Source of the DNA: Anoplolepis gracilipes
Lineage: Eukaryota > Arthropoda > Insecta > Hymenoptera > Formicidae
Assembly: GCF_047496725.1 (NCBI RefSeq)
Contig: NC_132971.1
Location: 4,018,501-4,082,500 of the forward strand
Direction: 5' to 3'
Length of the DNA: 64,000 bases
Made by a program: the position numbers and the translations under genes. Positions 14,833-27,200 of the stretch are shown here, piece by piece. The first letter of the stretch is position 1. Every line of letters starts with the position of its first letter. Under the pieces are notes generated by a model. It worked only from the letters and a program-made list of their open reading frames with translations, did no database searches and was not told the origin of the DNA.

Positions 14833-16446
14833 AAATCATTTTTGAATTATTATAACATAAAATAGGCTTGCCAGAAACTCTTGTTACAAAATCCTGTGTG
14901 ACTTGTTTTTTCTATGCAGTATATCACGGATATTATATAAGATAAATATAGATAGGCTCTCTTATTTCAACACCTTGTCCAGAAATATCCTCCGCGAAGA
15001 AGGGTCGTCTCCTTCGCCCGATCAGCTATACGTAAAAGAAGTCGGTCGTTTTTTCTACTCGTAATCCGGTCAAGTAGAGAGGACGATACGCGCTAAAGTA
15101 TCGCGTCACAATGAATAGGATTACTATTAGCACCATTTAGTAAGCGTCATCCTTGGAGCAGTTTGACTATAGTGTGTTTTAATCCGACGCGATGTCTCTC
15201 TCTTTCTTCCTCAGCTCGTTATGCACGTGTATATTTCACGAGATTAGAGAATTGTCAAAGCGCGCCTAATTCGCGCAGTTGAGTTTTTCGCTTCGCGTAC
15301 CCTTCGAAGGAGAGAGACAGAAAGAGAAATTTGAATCGACCCTTCTCCCACGCGTGTTCGATTGAGTTAAACCGCGAACACGTGTAAGCCGATTATGTGC
15401 GTACTCAGGATCAAGTGTATAATCGAAACATGAAATAAAGAACTCTGCGAGAAATTTCTACCGACGAGTTATCGATATCCCTACTCCATTTCGCACGTTA
15501 ATCGCTTTGCATTAAAGTCGCTCGCTGATTTAAACTTGTATATCAACTCCTGCATGTGTATCTTTTTTATAAATCTCAATATTTCATGTATTATATTATA
15601 ACAGTAACAGTTTATGTAACGTCAAAGAAAGAGAGAAAATTCTTTTCTTAATTTTTTTTGTTATACTATTCTCTGGTTAATAATCTCACTCAACATTAAT
15701 TCTATTAGGCGGACAAAATGCAAAGAAATGTCGGCTAAGTATAAACCGGCGATACCTAAATATTTGTTCTGCTGTCGTTACTATTGCCACTCGTCCGAGA
15801 AAACTGTTGCCGAGTCACGTCCTTTCTAAGAGGGATTAACACCTAGACGAATGACCCTCGAGGGGACGAGATTGCAGTAGCCGAAAGTCTGAAAATTGCA
15901 ATGGACGGTGGAAACAGGGAGCAGCGACGATTAAGGCTTCTAAAAACCGAAGTCGTCTTTCTCGTGTAGACCTACGTCGAAGACGGAAAAATTCCGCTTA
16001 ATTGACGCCTCGAGGAAAAAATTGATTTTCGGAACTTTCGAGGGACCGCCGTTAAGAAAGGACTCCGGGACTCGTGGTGGCCCCGGGGACCATTTCGGTG
16101 ATTTGTAATGCGGCTTGAGAAAATCACTGGTCTTGTTTATGCACGACTGCCAAAGGGAAATAAATAAGAAGAAAATCTATCCAAGATTTTAAAGAAGGTA
16201 AATCAATATTTGTTAGGAAAGTTATTAATTGAAGAATTTTTATGCATTATTTGAAAAACAAAGAAAGGAAAAAAAGAAAAAATATATTAAAACTTGGATA
16301 AATTTTTCTCTTCGAATATTTTCAACATATCGAGAAGATAGGCAAGCCGGAAGGGGAGGACTAGGATCGATGTGGTACTGTTGCGGCGCAGAATTTTCCC
16401 AAGCACGGCTTCGTAAAATGAATACAAAGCGTTCTCGAAGCGTCAG

Positions 16447-16624
16447 TAGCCTAGTGATTAAGGCTGGGGAAGCGCCCTTTGAAACAAGGGGGTGGTGCCC
16501 GTGATTGAATTGGAGTTTTCAGTCAGAGTATAAGACAGTTACGAATGCTCTCATTTAAAAAAAAAGCATTGTGTTTCACACGATACTGCGACACGCCTAG
16601 ATGACACAAAAAAAAAAAAAAAAA
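16447..16624 (+). mobile_element. Decayed tRNA-derived SINE candidate
   Basis: A near-perfect pol III A box (TAGCCTAGTGA then TTAAGGC, 16447-16464) is followed 55 bp later by a weak B-box-like TGATTGAATTG (about 16502-16512). An A-rich run (about 16556-16565) and a terminal poly-A (16608-16624) follow. Order and spacing are those of a tRNA-derived SINE, but the B box is degraded and no target duplication was found. It cannot fold as a functional tRNA. Confidence 0.4.
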
Positions 16625-19600
16625 GTTATTTAAAAAATATAAAGTTGATAAAAGTTTTTTATATTATCCATATACAAAACAATACATATATACAAAATGT
16701 TCTCATTATATTTATATATTGTCTTTATTTTGTATATTTTGTATTAGTTGTACATCGTTATATCAAAATGTTATAATGATTTTCCATTCTGTTCAGACTT
16801 TTAAGATTCCTTTAAACTGACTGGTGTAATCCTCCAATATTTCGTAAATCGTCGTCGGCTCGGCAAAAGCCAGCAAATTAGCCGGCGCCGAAAAGAATAG
16901 GTTCAAAAGAAAAGTGAAACAATGGCGCGCCCTATTTTGAAATTCGTGCATTGAAATCGACGAAATCGGTACAATAGACTGGTTTTTCAGCGGACCGCGA
17001 AACAATGAGGCTCGCGCAATATCAAGAGAGGCGTAAGAGAGATGAAGGTGAAAATGAGGGCTATAACGTAACAATGCGGCACCCTCCTGTGTGAGATCGA
17101 GTGGCCCGGCTTCGATCGAGATCAGAATTCTTCCTCGAATTTGCGACGCTACTACTCGATCGATTTTCTCCGCGATCAAAACAGGCGTGCACAGTAAATT
17201 AGCACCGATATTTCATAATGAAACCGAGAAGAAAATTTTTGAAGGAGAATTATACGCACGTCACACAGATACAAAGTTACCTTTTCTTTTTCTTATTCTC
17301 GTGACATTCGATTTTTCCAACTGGCAGAGATCGATATGCGAAGACCAAGATAGATAAGGCTCCAGAGATTTCCCGCTTCTCATCGAACGTATATCTCCGA
17401 GGGAAGCGGGGTCACTTGTTAAACTCGCCATTTAGGGCAAAGGATGCACGCGCATGTACGTGCAACGTACGTAAATTACACGATGCACCAACGATCCTCG
17501 ATCTGCCGCCCCACATTCTCCGACGCTCTCCCGGCGAATTTCGGCGCTCGCCCGGTCAGCCGGTTCCCAATGATTATCCACTTAAATCGTGAAGTCGCGA
17601 GCAATTATGTGGGGGTGCGAGAGTTAATTCGATAATTGCATTATATTCCGTTCCACGAGTAATTGCCACCTTTCCGCGAATGCAAATCCCTCCTTGCCGC
17701 GGTACCTCCGAAACCGCTCAACTACACGACGAATTTTAATCGTCTCGTTTTGCCTGCCAAAGTCTCCTCCACGTCGATAATTAACAAAAATCTGTCATTA
17801 ATCTACTTTGTAGCGCAAATAGGATCATCTTCTCTTGGCTGACTCATATTTTATATAATGTTCTCAATTTCTTTCTCAATATTCTCGATCAAAACTTGAT
17901 AAATTTTTGTAATTAAGATAAAATAATATTAACGATTAAATAAAAACGATGTTTTATTTCTATCTCTATTAAGTTCGGAAGAATTCTTAAATTTTCAATC
18001 GTTTAACTGATTCATTTTTTTACTTCTTTACATCATTTATGTCATCTTGTTCATCTTTGGAAGGTTGTAACGTGATATTATATTTCGATTATTCCGTTTT
18101 ATGTTTCGTGACATTATTTCTTACGCCTTCGTGAATTAATATTTACACGTGCGTCAAATTGCGCGACGAGAGCATAGGGTGCTTCAGAGAGATGAGAGTA
18201 AACGGAAGAGAAAAAACGCGGGGTGAAAGAGGCAGAAGAAAACGAGAAGAAGTAGAAGAAGGGAGCGAATCGAATCGAGCGCGTTCGGCTGCAAACGAAG
18301 GTTAAAAGAGGGGAGAAGCACGCGTCCGCCACGCTCCCCGTGCACACACCTGGGGCCAGTTGGCCAGCGAGAGAGGAGGCCCTCTTACCATGAGCTCACA
18401 ACCAATGTCCAATTATTAACAAATTATGATCGCGAAATTGGGGAGTCTTCCGGAAATACGGAAACGAGAGCTAGAGAGGAAAGCCGAGCCGAGAAAAATC
18501 CACAGTCGCCTCATCTGTATCATATCATCGACGAACCCTAAATGATTCCTCTCTCAAAAGATTTACCTCTATACGCAAATCTTAATATAAGTCTCGAAGG
18601 GCTTTTATCTAACACTTATACATTGTTAATAAAAATAGATACAAAAGAATGATTATGGAATAACGGGGATAATCTCGCATGTGCGAAGGTAAGAGTGTCG
18701 CTCTCGTAGTTGGGCCCGATAAGGTTTGACGACACTCTTGTACGATATCACATCGGAGGAAGCAAAATTAGTGGAGCGAGTTTCCTTCTCAAAGACCAAC
18801 CGTTCGTAGTTCCTCCCTTGCGATAGGGATTCGTCGTCTTCCTTAAAGCTTTTTCAGAAAACCTTACAGGGCAACTTTATTGCCTGCATCGCTCTCGCGC
18901 ATTTTGTTATATAATCGTTTCGTTTAATTTCCCAAATATACAGTTTCCCCGCTCTTCTCCCTCACACATTCAAGCAGTGAAGATCGTCGTATTATTATTA
19001 ATAATTTATAATCAAGCGATGCGCGAGCGTCTCGCGGTAGATGATTACGAGACTGCATCGCACGCGATTACGGTACCGGTGACGTTTAATAAGAGTGGCA
19101 TCTGGTTTTGCGTGCGACGTCTGCGTATACAGTTAATTCGACCCTGGCCACTCGCTCGAAAATCCTTTACAACCGGTAAATACCGTCGATCGTCTTATGA
19201 TTACACCGGACGTTCTACTCGGACACAAAACAGTCCCGCACAGGCGCGCTGAGTATAATGCATCTAATCACATCTTACAAACTCGTAACATGCATCCTCG
19301 CGATAGGTCATTACACGCGCATGAAATCGTTGATTATCCGTTAATTCTAGGTTTTTTTGGTTTTCGATTAAAATTTTGTTGATCGAATTAATCTTGCATA
19401 TAACATGTCCGACGTATAAAATATAAAAATAGTGAAAAGCGAAAAAATATTTTATATATACTTTATTCTTTATTCAATTTAATTTGAAAAAAAGATCTTG
19501 TCGCCTCAATTTATTTTTAGCTTTAAAAAATTAATTTAAAATTTATTTATAAATTAAGCTTTAACTTAGAGAGAAAACCTATATCGAAATCGAATTTAAT

Positions 19601-21373
19601 AATTTGACAATTGTTGTTATATATTGTCATATTGAACTATATTGCACTTATATCAATTATCGAGTATATCTGGTATAGCAAATTCTAAAAAATATTAAAA
19701 TATAATCAAATATCTTCGTATTGGCACGACCATTGGCGGTACCGGATAACTACAAGGAAGAAAAATCAGCGGTGAGAGACCAACAACCTAACCGATTATT
19801 GGGCCAACTACTTGGTCTAACTACACGGGGAACAGGAAACTGGAAAAAGTGAAAAGCTTCCAATGACATTAAAGTCGCATTAGCGAGGATCAAAAGGAAA
19901 CGGAACGGCTTTCCGGTCAATTTGTTTCCAAAAATGTGGATTATATGCCAAAAGAACCGACAGTAAATTTTCACGCGGTCTTCTAATTTGTGAAAAAAAT
20001 CCCATGGATCTCGCATACTCTTGTATCATTATAAATGGGTTCTACCGTTAAAGGACGAAACTTAATGCTTTGTATCTCAATATATAAAAAAATGCGTGGG
20101 AACAAGAATTTTCATTCTAAAATATAAATTATTTCTATTATAAAAATTTATTCTAAATGAAATAAAAAAAATTTTCTTGTTTTATATATATATATATCAG
20201 AAATTTTCAAAGACTTTTAAAAAAATATTTAATTTGAAAATAAAGAAATTTTGTAAATTAAGCTCATAAAAATTTAAATATACAAGATTTTAATTTTTCT
20301 AAAGAATAATTTCATATCGGATTTTTCTATACAAAAAAATTTTAAATTAAAAAAATTGGCAATGAATATAAAAGAGACTAAAATTATTCACCTAGAAGAT
20401 AATGCGATAGATAAAAGATAGCAAAAATGCCAAAAGAAGAATATCTTATATAAGTAAAGAAAATTCGGTTATTTCATAATACCTTTTATTAGACCAACGT
20501 CCTGTGTATCGATTTGATTAATCGTCGTCCCTCGACCGGATACGAACTTTCTCTCGCGCGTAGGGTTTTATGAAGATATTAACGAAGGGTCGTTTTCACA
20601 GTAAACGACTATAAGCAGACGTGCGCAAAAAGAAGCAGCAGATCGGTGCTGGTTTTGGCGCTGTCTAAGACGCCTGAGCCGACCACCGATCGTACGACCG
20701 ATAACCCGGTTAACCCCACCCCGGTCTGTTATTATAATATTTGCCGAGCCGAAATATAGTGATTGCTTATTTGCTCGGGCCCAATTACGTTCAAGCGCGC
20801 GCCAACCAAGGGCCCGCGCTACGTGACGAGGGATATATAGCGGGATAGGTACGAAGAGGGAGGCGCACTTGTTAGTCCCGAACGAGTCGATCAACCACCC
20901 ATCCGTATCCTATCTACCTGCCTCGACTAACGTCGGCGACGTTGTAACGATTAGGTTCGCATGATCAGATACGAGCGTGATGTCTATTATTGCTCGTTTA
21001 TTGAGAACGTGTTACGTTCAATGCATCAGCGATATTGACGATTTTTCCGTGAAAAATCCGAGTCTTTTTTCTCCTCGTTATAACAAAACCAAAACAAGAT
21101 ATAAAAAGCGGAAATCGTAATAGCCAGTGTTCTTTTTGCATTTCTAGCCAGATGTTCAAATTAAGTATATACAATATATGTATATTTTTAATTACCTGAT
21201 ATGAGACAGCGTTATGATGAAAGAATAGATGAATTAATACGTCGCACAAATTTTCAAATATGTTGCAATAATCATTCTCAAAATTGTTTGTTGTATATTA
21301 CGATATATAAAAACATGTAGATTCTGTTTGTTTTCAGTGTTCAAGTAAAAAAGGGAGGAGCGTCTCGATTCTT

Positions 21374-23631
21374 TTATGGCTTCCACAGTTTCAACAGGCC
21401 ATCCTCGCTATAAGAACATAATAGATTTTGATGGGGATGATGTGCCAGGCCAATTACATCCTTTTCGTGTATCTAAAGAAAGAACCAAATATCATTAATC
21501 ATAAAATAAATGTATCATCTGAATCAAAACATTGAGAAATACTCACATTGAGAGTTCTTTCGAGTTTTCCTGATGACGTAGAGAAACAGTACAGTACGAG
21601 ATCCTCACCAACACAATAGATAAATTCACCACGGGGGCTTACTACTGTACATACAAAGTCACCTCCTTCTCGTTTACCGCTCGAAAACGATCTTACTATT
21701 TGTCCTTGCATATTCATAATTACTACTGTATTAGAACGATTACATACGACAAAGTGCTCTAGGTTCCGAGGAAGGGGATGTATACTATTTACTGTGAGAT
21801 CGGCAGCTCCCAACGATTTGTAAGTTCCTATGCATTCGGTAGTCTTTAGACTCCAAATTTTTACAGTTCCATCTGATGACGCACTATAAGATAAAGAATG
21901 ATACTTACACTTGCACAAAAATAGACATAATTTTTATTTTTTTATAACAATGTTTACAATAATACCTGATTATATTATGACCATCTGGAGAAAAAACAAC
22001 TTCGTTAACAAATGAAGTATGACCACGAAATTCTTTGAGAGTTTTTCCAGATTTAAGACCATGTATCCTGAAAGAAAAAAATAATGAATGTAAATAACAT
22101 TACATTTATCATTGAAGTATATATTTGCCAATTTCTTTTCTTTGCTTTACCTTACGGTAGTGTCAAACGAAGCCGATAAAATTTGACTGTTATCTCTACT
22201 GAATTGCAAACAAGTCACACCCTTTGAATGCGCCTTTTCGAATCTTCTTACGCACTGTCCACTTTGTACTTTCCAGACTTTAATCTTGCCATCCTGACCA
22301 CCGCCTGCTAGCATCTCACTGTCACGACTAAATGCCATTGACAACACTGCTTGCTCCATCATCATAAAGTTGTCTTGTGCTTGGTATTTCAAGTCCTTTC
22401 TTATTTTACCGGTTGTAAAGTTCCACACCTCGATAAAACCGTCTACTGAGCCAGTCACCAAGAACTGACCGTCGGGCGAGAAACGTGCGCACTCCACATG
22501 CGACTTTTGACCGAATTTAATCTGCTTTGACAATTGTGTTGGATATTTTTCATCCTCCTGATCACGAACCGCCGCTTTTCCACGAAACAAATCTATCGTG
22601 GTACCAGGAGGTAACAGACCCTGATGTTGTTGCCACTTCAATGCTTGTCCCAACAGAGCAAGAAGTCTGCTAGAGGGTACTACTGATACTTCACCAGCGA
22701 GAGCAGTGGCTATATATGCTCTTCGCTTTTCCTTTGTACTTCCATCTGGATATGCCTCACGTGGATCAAAATATGAACGTGCAAGTAGATTTTCTGTAAA
22801 GAAACATATGTATTACATGATAAAGTAATATTTTATAATAATTACAAAAAATAACTTTTTTTTATAACAACATATTGTATATATGAATATGATATTATAT
22901 ACCTAAGTGAATGTATCTCTCAGGCTCTTGCTGCTTCATCATAATCATGGGATCAGTCTGCCTTAATAAAGAACGTGCTGCACCTAGTTCTCGTAATTCA
23001 ATTAATTCTAGAACAACCTGAAAAACAATAAATCTATGAATATTATTTCATAAAAATAAAATGTTACTATTCTTTGTGTTTTATAGATTAGAGATTTTTA
23101 AAAAATTTAGGGAAAAAGATTTATATATTACTAATGAATGATTTAAAGAAGATTGAAAATTATACTTTAAGTAATCCATTTTACTTTTATAAAAATTTGT
23201 ATAAACTTTCAATACAAGTTTCTAATTTAAAGCATCTACCTGTTCATATAAGTCTATGAGTTTTTTATCGGGTAACTTTAATGACTGTATAGCTTTCAAA
23301 ACTGTGTCCCAATGACCATTATTTATATCAGCGACAAATCCATCCACGCTGTCAACAGTATTCAATGACACACCTGTTTCTTCCTACGTGTAAAATTTAT
23401 TAGAAAGCAAGTAGTTTAAATATCTAGCTACAAATTAAAATGTCTAAATACCTGTAAAGTTTGCAGTGTCTTTACAAGATTTGCTTCCTTAAGATATTGC
23501 TGTATCAACCGGATCACACTGTAACACAATGAGGTTATTGCATGACAGTTTGTATCATCATATTACTTTACAGTAATTAGAGTAAATTAAGATAATTTTA
23601 CTCACTCGGCAGATTCAATCTCGATTGACAT
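21374..23631 (-). CDS. Smu1: SMU1, WD40 spliceosomal factor
   Basis: Eight coding exons on the minus strand: 23606-23631, 23452-23518, 23240-23383, 22903-23017, 22151-22793, 21966-22067, 21547-21883 and 21374-21472. They sum to 1533 nt, or 510 aa, close to the roughly 513 aa of animal SMU1. The start MSIEIESADVIRLIQQYL opens a LisH motif (about residues 6-38), followed by a CTLH-type helical region. WD40 blades run from about residue 200 to the end, with blade signatures such as FSPDGQFLVTGSVDGFIEVW and SEDGLLKLWKP at the C-terminus. By family knowledge, SMU1 is a nuclear protein that partners RED/IK in the spliceosomal B complex and affects splice-site choice. All introns are GT-AG and the frame is unbroken. 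The gene is divergent from the adhesion GPCR gene, with 665 bp between start codons. Identification is very secure. The UTRs were not determined. Confidence 0.96.
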
Positions 23632-24296
23632 TTTGAAATATTTTCCAGTTTATAAACAAGTATACTAATATATATGTATATGTATGCGTATATAAACTTG
23701 ATGCAGAAACCAAGCTTTCAAGTGCGCCACTGTTGACACTCAACGTCACAGTTCGCAGTATCAACGTGGTAATATTATTGATCAAGTATTGGTCATCCTG
23801 GATAGATAGCGCTGTAATCAACATATATGTGTCAGACGTCAGATTCTTCTCTTTACCTCAATCTTTCTTGGTTAGCGTAACATCAATAACACATAAATTA
23901 CAAAAATAAAATGCGGCTATTTAAAATCTGCTCTTTGATAATGTGAGAATCAAGACCTTTAATTGGGCCGTGAGTATCTTTAGAATATATTTGCCTCTTA
24001 CTGGTACCGTTAACTTTGTGCCATTACGAAAAAATCGCTTTAATGACTCGCGATATTTTCACAAAAATCTGTGTATTACAAGATTCGATTTAATTTTTTC
24101 CATATAATTTCATTTCAAGACTGTTTTCTTAAAAAAGAATTCTAGCATTTTAATAATGCAATTATTTATCGCGATAAATACAGTTTAAAGGTAATATTTT
24201 GAATGACTATTTAACTTTTAACTTTTATTCATTTTTAGAGTTTCAGAGTACAAATTTGTATATTTTCTAGATTCAAAGGTCCATTTTCCTCTAATC
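23632..24296. promoter_or_regulatory. Shared region between Smu1 and Adgra start codons
   Basis: This 665 bp stretch separates the two divergent start codons and must hold both 5' leaders and probably both promoters. It is AT-rich, with no convincing TATA box at a fixed place and no further coding sequence. It contains a short TA/CA-rich run near 23660-23700. A bidirectional promoter is inferred from the layout only. Confidence 0.5.
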
Positions 24297-27200
24297 ATGA
24301 AAGCCACTCTTCTGTTCATAATATTGGTTCAAACATGGATCAGTACGGTCCAAATGTGTCCACAACATTGTTCATGCAAGCCAATTGGTGCTCAAGCAGA
24401 GTGGTTACGTCTTAAATGTGGTGATCGTTTAGAAGAAATCAACGATGTGGATATCAATGCAGTCAGCGTGGAACTTATACAACTGTATGCTATTCTATAC
24501 TTTGCATGTATATTTTTAGTTTGTAACAATAACTGAATCTATCTCTTTTCAATTACAGAGATTTGAGCAAAAATGTTATTCACATCATTCAAGCAAATGT
24601 GTTTGCAAATTTAACAAATCTCAGACGACTTGATTTATCAAGAAACAAGATTAATTCTATAGGCGAAGATTGTTTTAATGGATTAGAAAATTTGGAGAGA
24701 CTGTAAGAACTCGTACACTTACTGTCCGTAAGTTTGTTTTAATCTTCTTTAATTTAATAAAATGTATGTTTTCAGAGATTTGAGTCAGAATCAGATATCA
24801 ACAATAGACAGTTATGCATTTAAAAAATTATCAAATCTTAAAAAACTGTAAGTTTACAACATATAAAATCTTGGCATATAAGTTTTTTTATAAAAATATT
24901 TGTTTTTATCTTATATATTCTTTGCTTTATTGCTCTAGTGATTTATCTGGGAATAAAATAGCTGCTCTGGCACCATCTTTATTTCATGATTTGCTGGCTT
25001 TAGATCGTTTGTAAGTTAAAGCGTGATTTATTTATGCTAGTACATATTAGTTTTAAATTAGTGGCTTTTTAGGATGCGCGTTTTTATCATATGAAAAACA
25101 ACTATTATATATTATATATTATTATATGGAAAAACACTTTGCTGTATTATATAAATTTATGTTGCTACATTTTAGGAAATTAAATGGAAATATTTTAACT
25201 ACCTTGAAAGAAGGAACATTTCATGGACTTAAGACATTGAAACAGCTGTTAGTAAAGCAATCAAATTTCTATATATTATTCACATTTATTATAATAATTT
25301 GCATAAAATTTAGAATGTAATTTGTATTTCAGAGACCTGTCTAATAATCCCTGGAACTGTAATTGCGACCTATATTGGTTTAGTAATTGGATCTCCAATT
25401 CCTCGATTAAGTTGAAGTAATACATATTGCTTATTAGATCGATCATGATATTATATTTACATTAACATCATATCTTTATATTCAATTTAACATTTTAGTC
25501 CATCGCCAAAGTGTGCATTGCCTACTCTTGCTAAAGGACAACCTGTGAAGAAATTAAGATTTATGGAAGAGTTCCAATGTCAATTGATATCACCAGCAAT
25601 TGAAATTCGACCGGTGCAAAATCAAGTGGTCTTTGCTGGAGATTCGATTACCTTAAAATGCAGAGCACCCAGCATTACAGTAGATCAAAGTGCTAGATTG
25701 AATTGGTTATGGTATCCTAATGCTTCCGCCGAGATCGTGGACCTGAGTGCTTACAAGGACCCGCGAAAGAATTTACCTAACATTAAGATTGACAATAGGT
25801 ATCTTTCGGACAGCGGTATCGTGGACAGGTAATACAAAATTCCTTAGATTAAAATATCACTGAATAATATATTGAATAATATCTATAACTTTGCATTTTT
25901 CAGTGCTCTTAGTATCGTTCCGGTTAAAGAAGAACATAACGGACAATGGAATTGCTTACTGGTATCCATGAATGGCAACAAGTCTAAAGCAGTCAGTGTA
26001 ATTGTGATATCCGAGCATACGCGTTATTGTCCTCTAGCAGGTAACGAATTGTTTTGTAGCATAAGAAAATCGTCAAAGATATTATAAACCTTATTGTCCT
26101 CTAGCAGGTAACGAATTGTTTTGTAGAACAAGAAAATCGTCAAAGATATAAATCTTTTTTTTTCAGTAACAAGAAACAATAAGGGCGTTTATACATGGCC
26201 AAAAACAATAGTAGGATGGAAAGCAGAACTGCCATGCGAAGGCAGTCGTTTGTTGCAAACACCTTTAACAGCCACTTATCATTGTAACATGAGTGGTCAG
26301 TGGGAACACATAAATACAGAATCATGTCCGTACGTATCTCAAACAACGAAAATTTTGGAGCAATTTTCGAGAGTAAATCTATCCCTGGCGAGAAGTACTC
26401 TGCTAGAAACTGTAAAAAGATTCAAGAATTATACGGGAAATGGATCGGTAAAGTTAACAGATCCAGTTGAAATTCATTTCATAGTACGAACCATAGAGAA
26501 TTACTTGAGCTTCCTGTTAGACGAGAAAGAACTCGGACCCATGCTGATTGACATTGTCGGTTCGATGATGAAATTGTCAAAAGAGATGCTAAAGAGAGCG
26601 GAAATAAGTTTCAAAGCTTGCACGAGACTGATCAAAGCGATCGAACGTATAACGGAGTTTACACCGTCCATACAATCTCACACAAAACACATGGCGCTCG
26701 AAGAGTTTCGGGTTAAGCGCGATAGTTTTAGCGGATTAACATGCACGTGGTACACAAATATTGCCATGAGTACCGATTTAGATGCGAGATTTTTTCACTG
26801 TACAACAATTAACAGAACGACACCGATTAATACAAAAGATAAGACGATAGAAGCTTCCATTCAATTGCCTGCCTCTTTGCTGCAACGCTCGCACGACAGT
26901 GCAATAGCTCAACAGCTAATGATATCCATGTATAGTGATAATAGATTATTTCCTAAGACAATTTCAAACGATAGTATGGACATATCAACATCTATTGTCG
27001 GTAGTAAACTAAGTAAGTCAAAAACTATACTACATGGAATAATTTACATGTTTCATGACCTACATATATGTATATTAACTTTTTATGTAAAAATTTTTCG
27101 CAGTTGGTGCATCGATACGAAATCTCTCCGAACCGGTTTTCGTTATGTTGAAAGCACCGTTGTATCATTATAATGGGAGAAGACCGAAACCAGTAGTATG

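Larger units (their letters stand above)
12706..21373. other. Non-coding region before Smu1
   Basis: The same CpG/AT mosaic. It contains the polypyrimidine tract, the SINE candidate, a short inverted repeat and an unproved TATA-like promoter at 20834. The last ~100 bases should include the Smu1 3' UTR. No coding exon was recognised. Confidence 0.5.
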
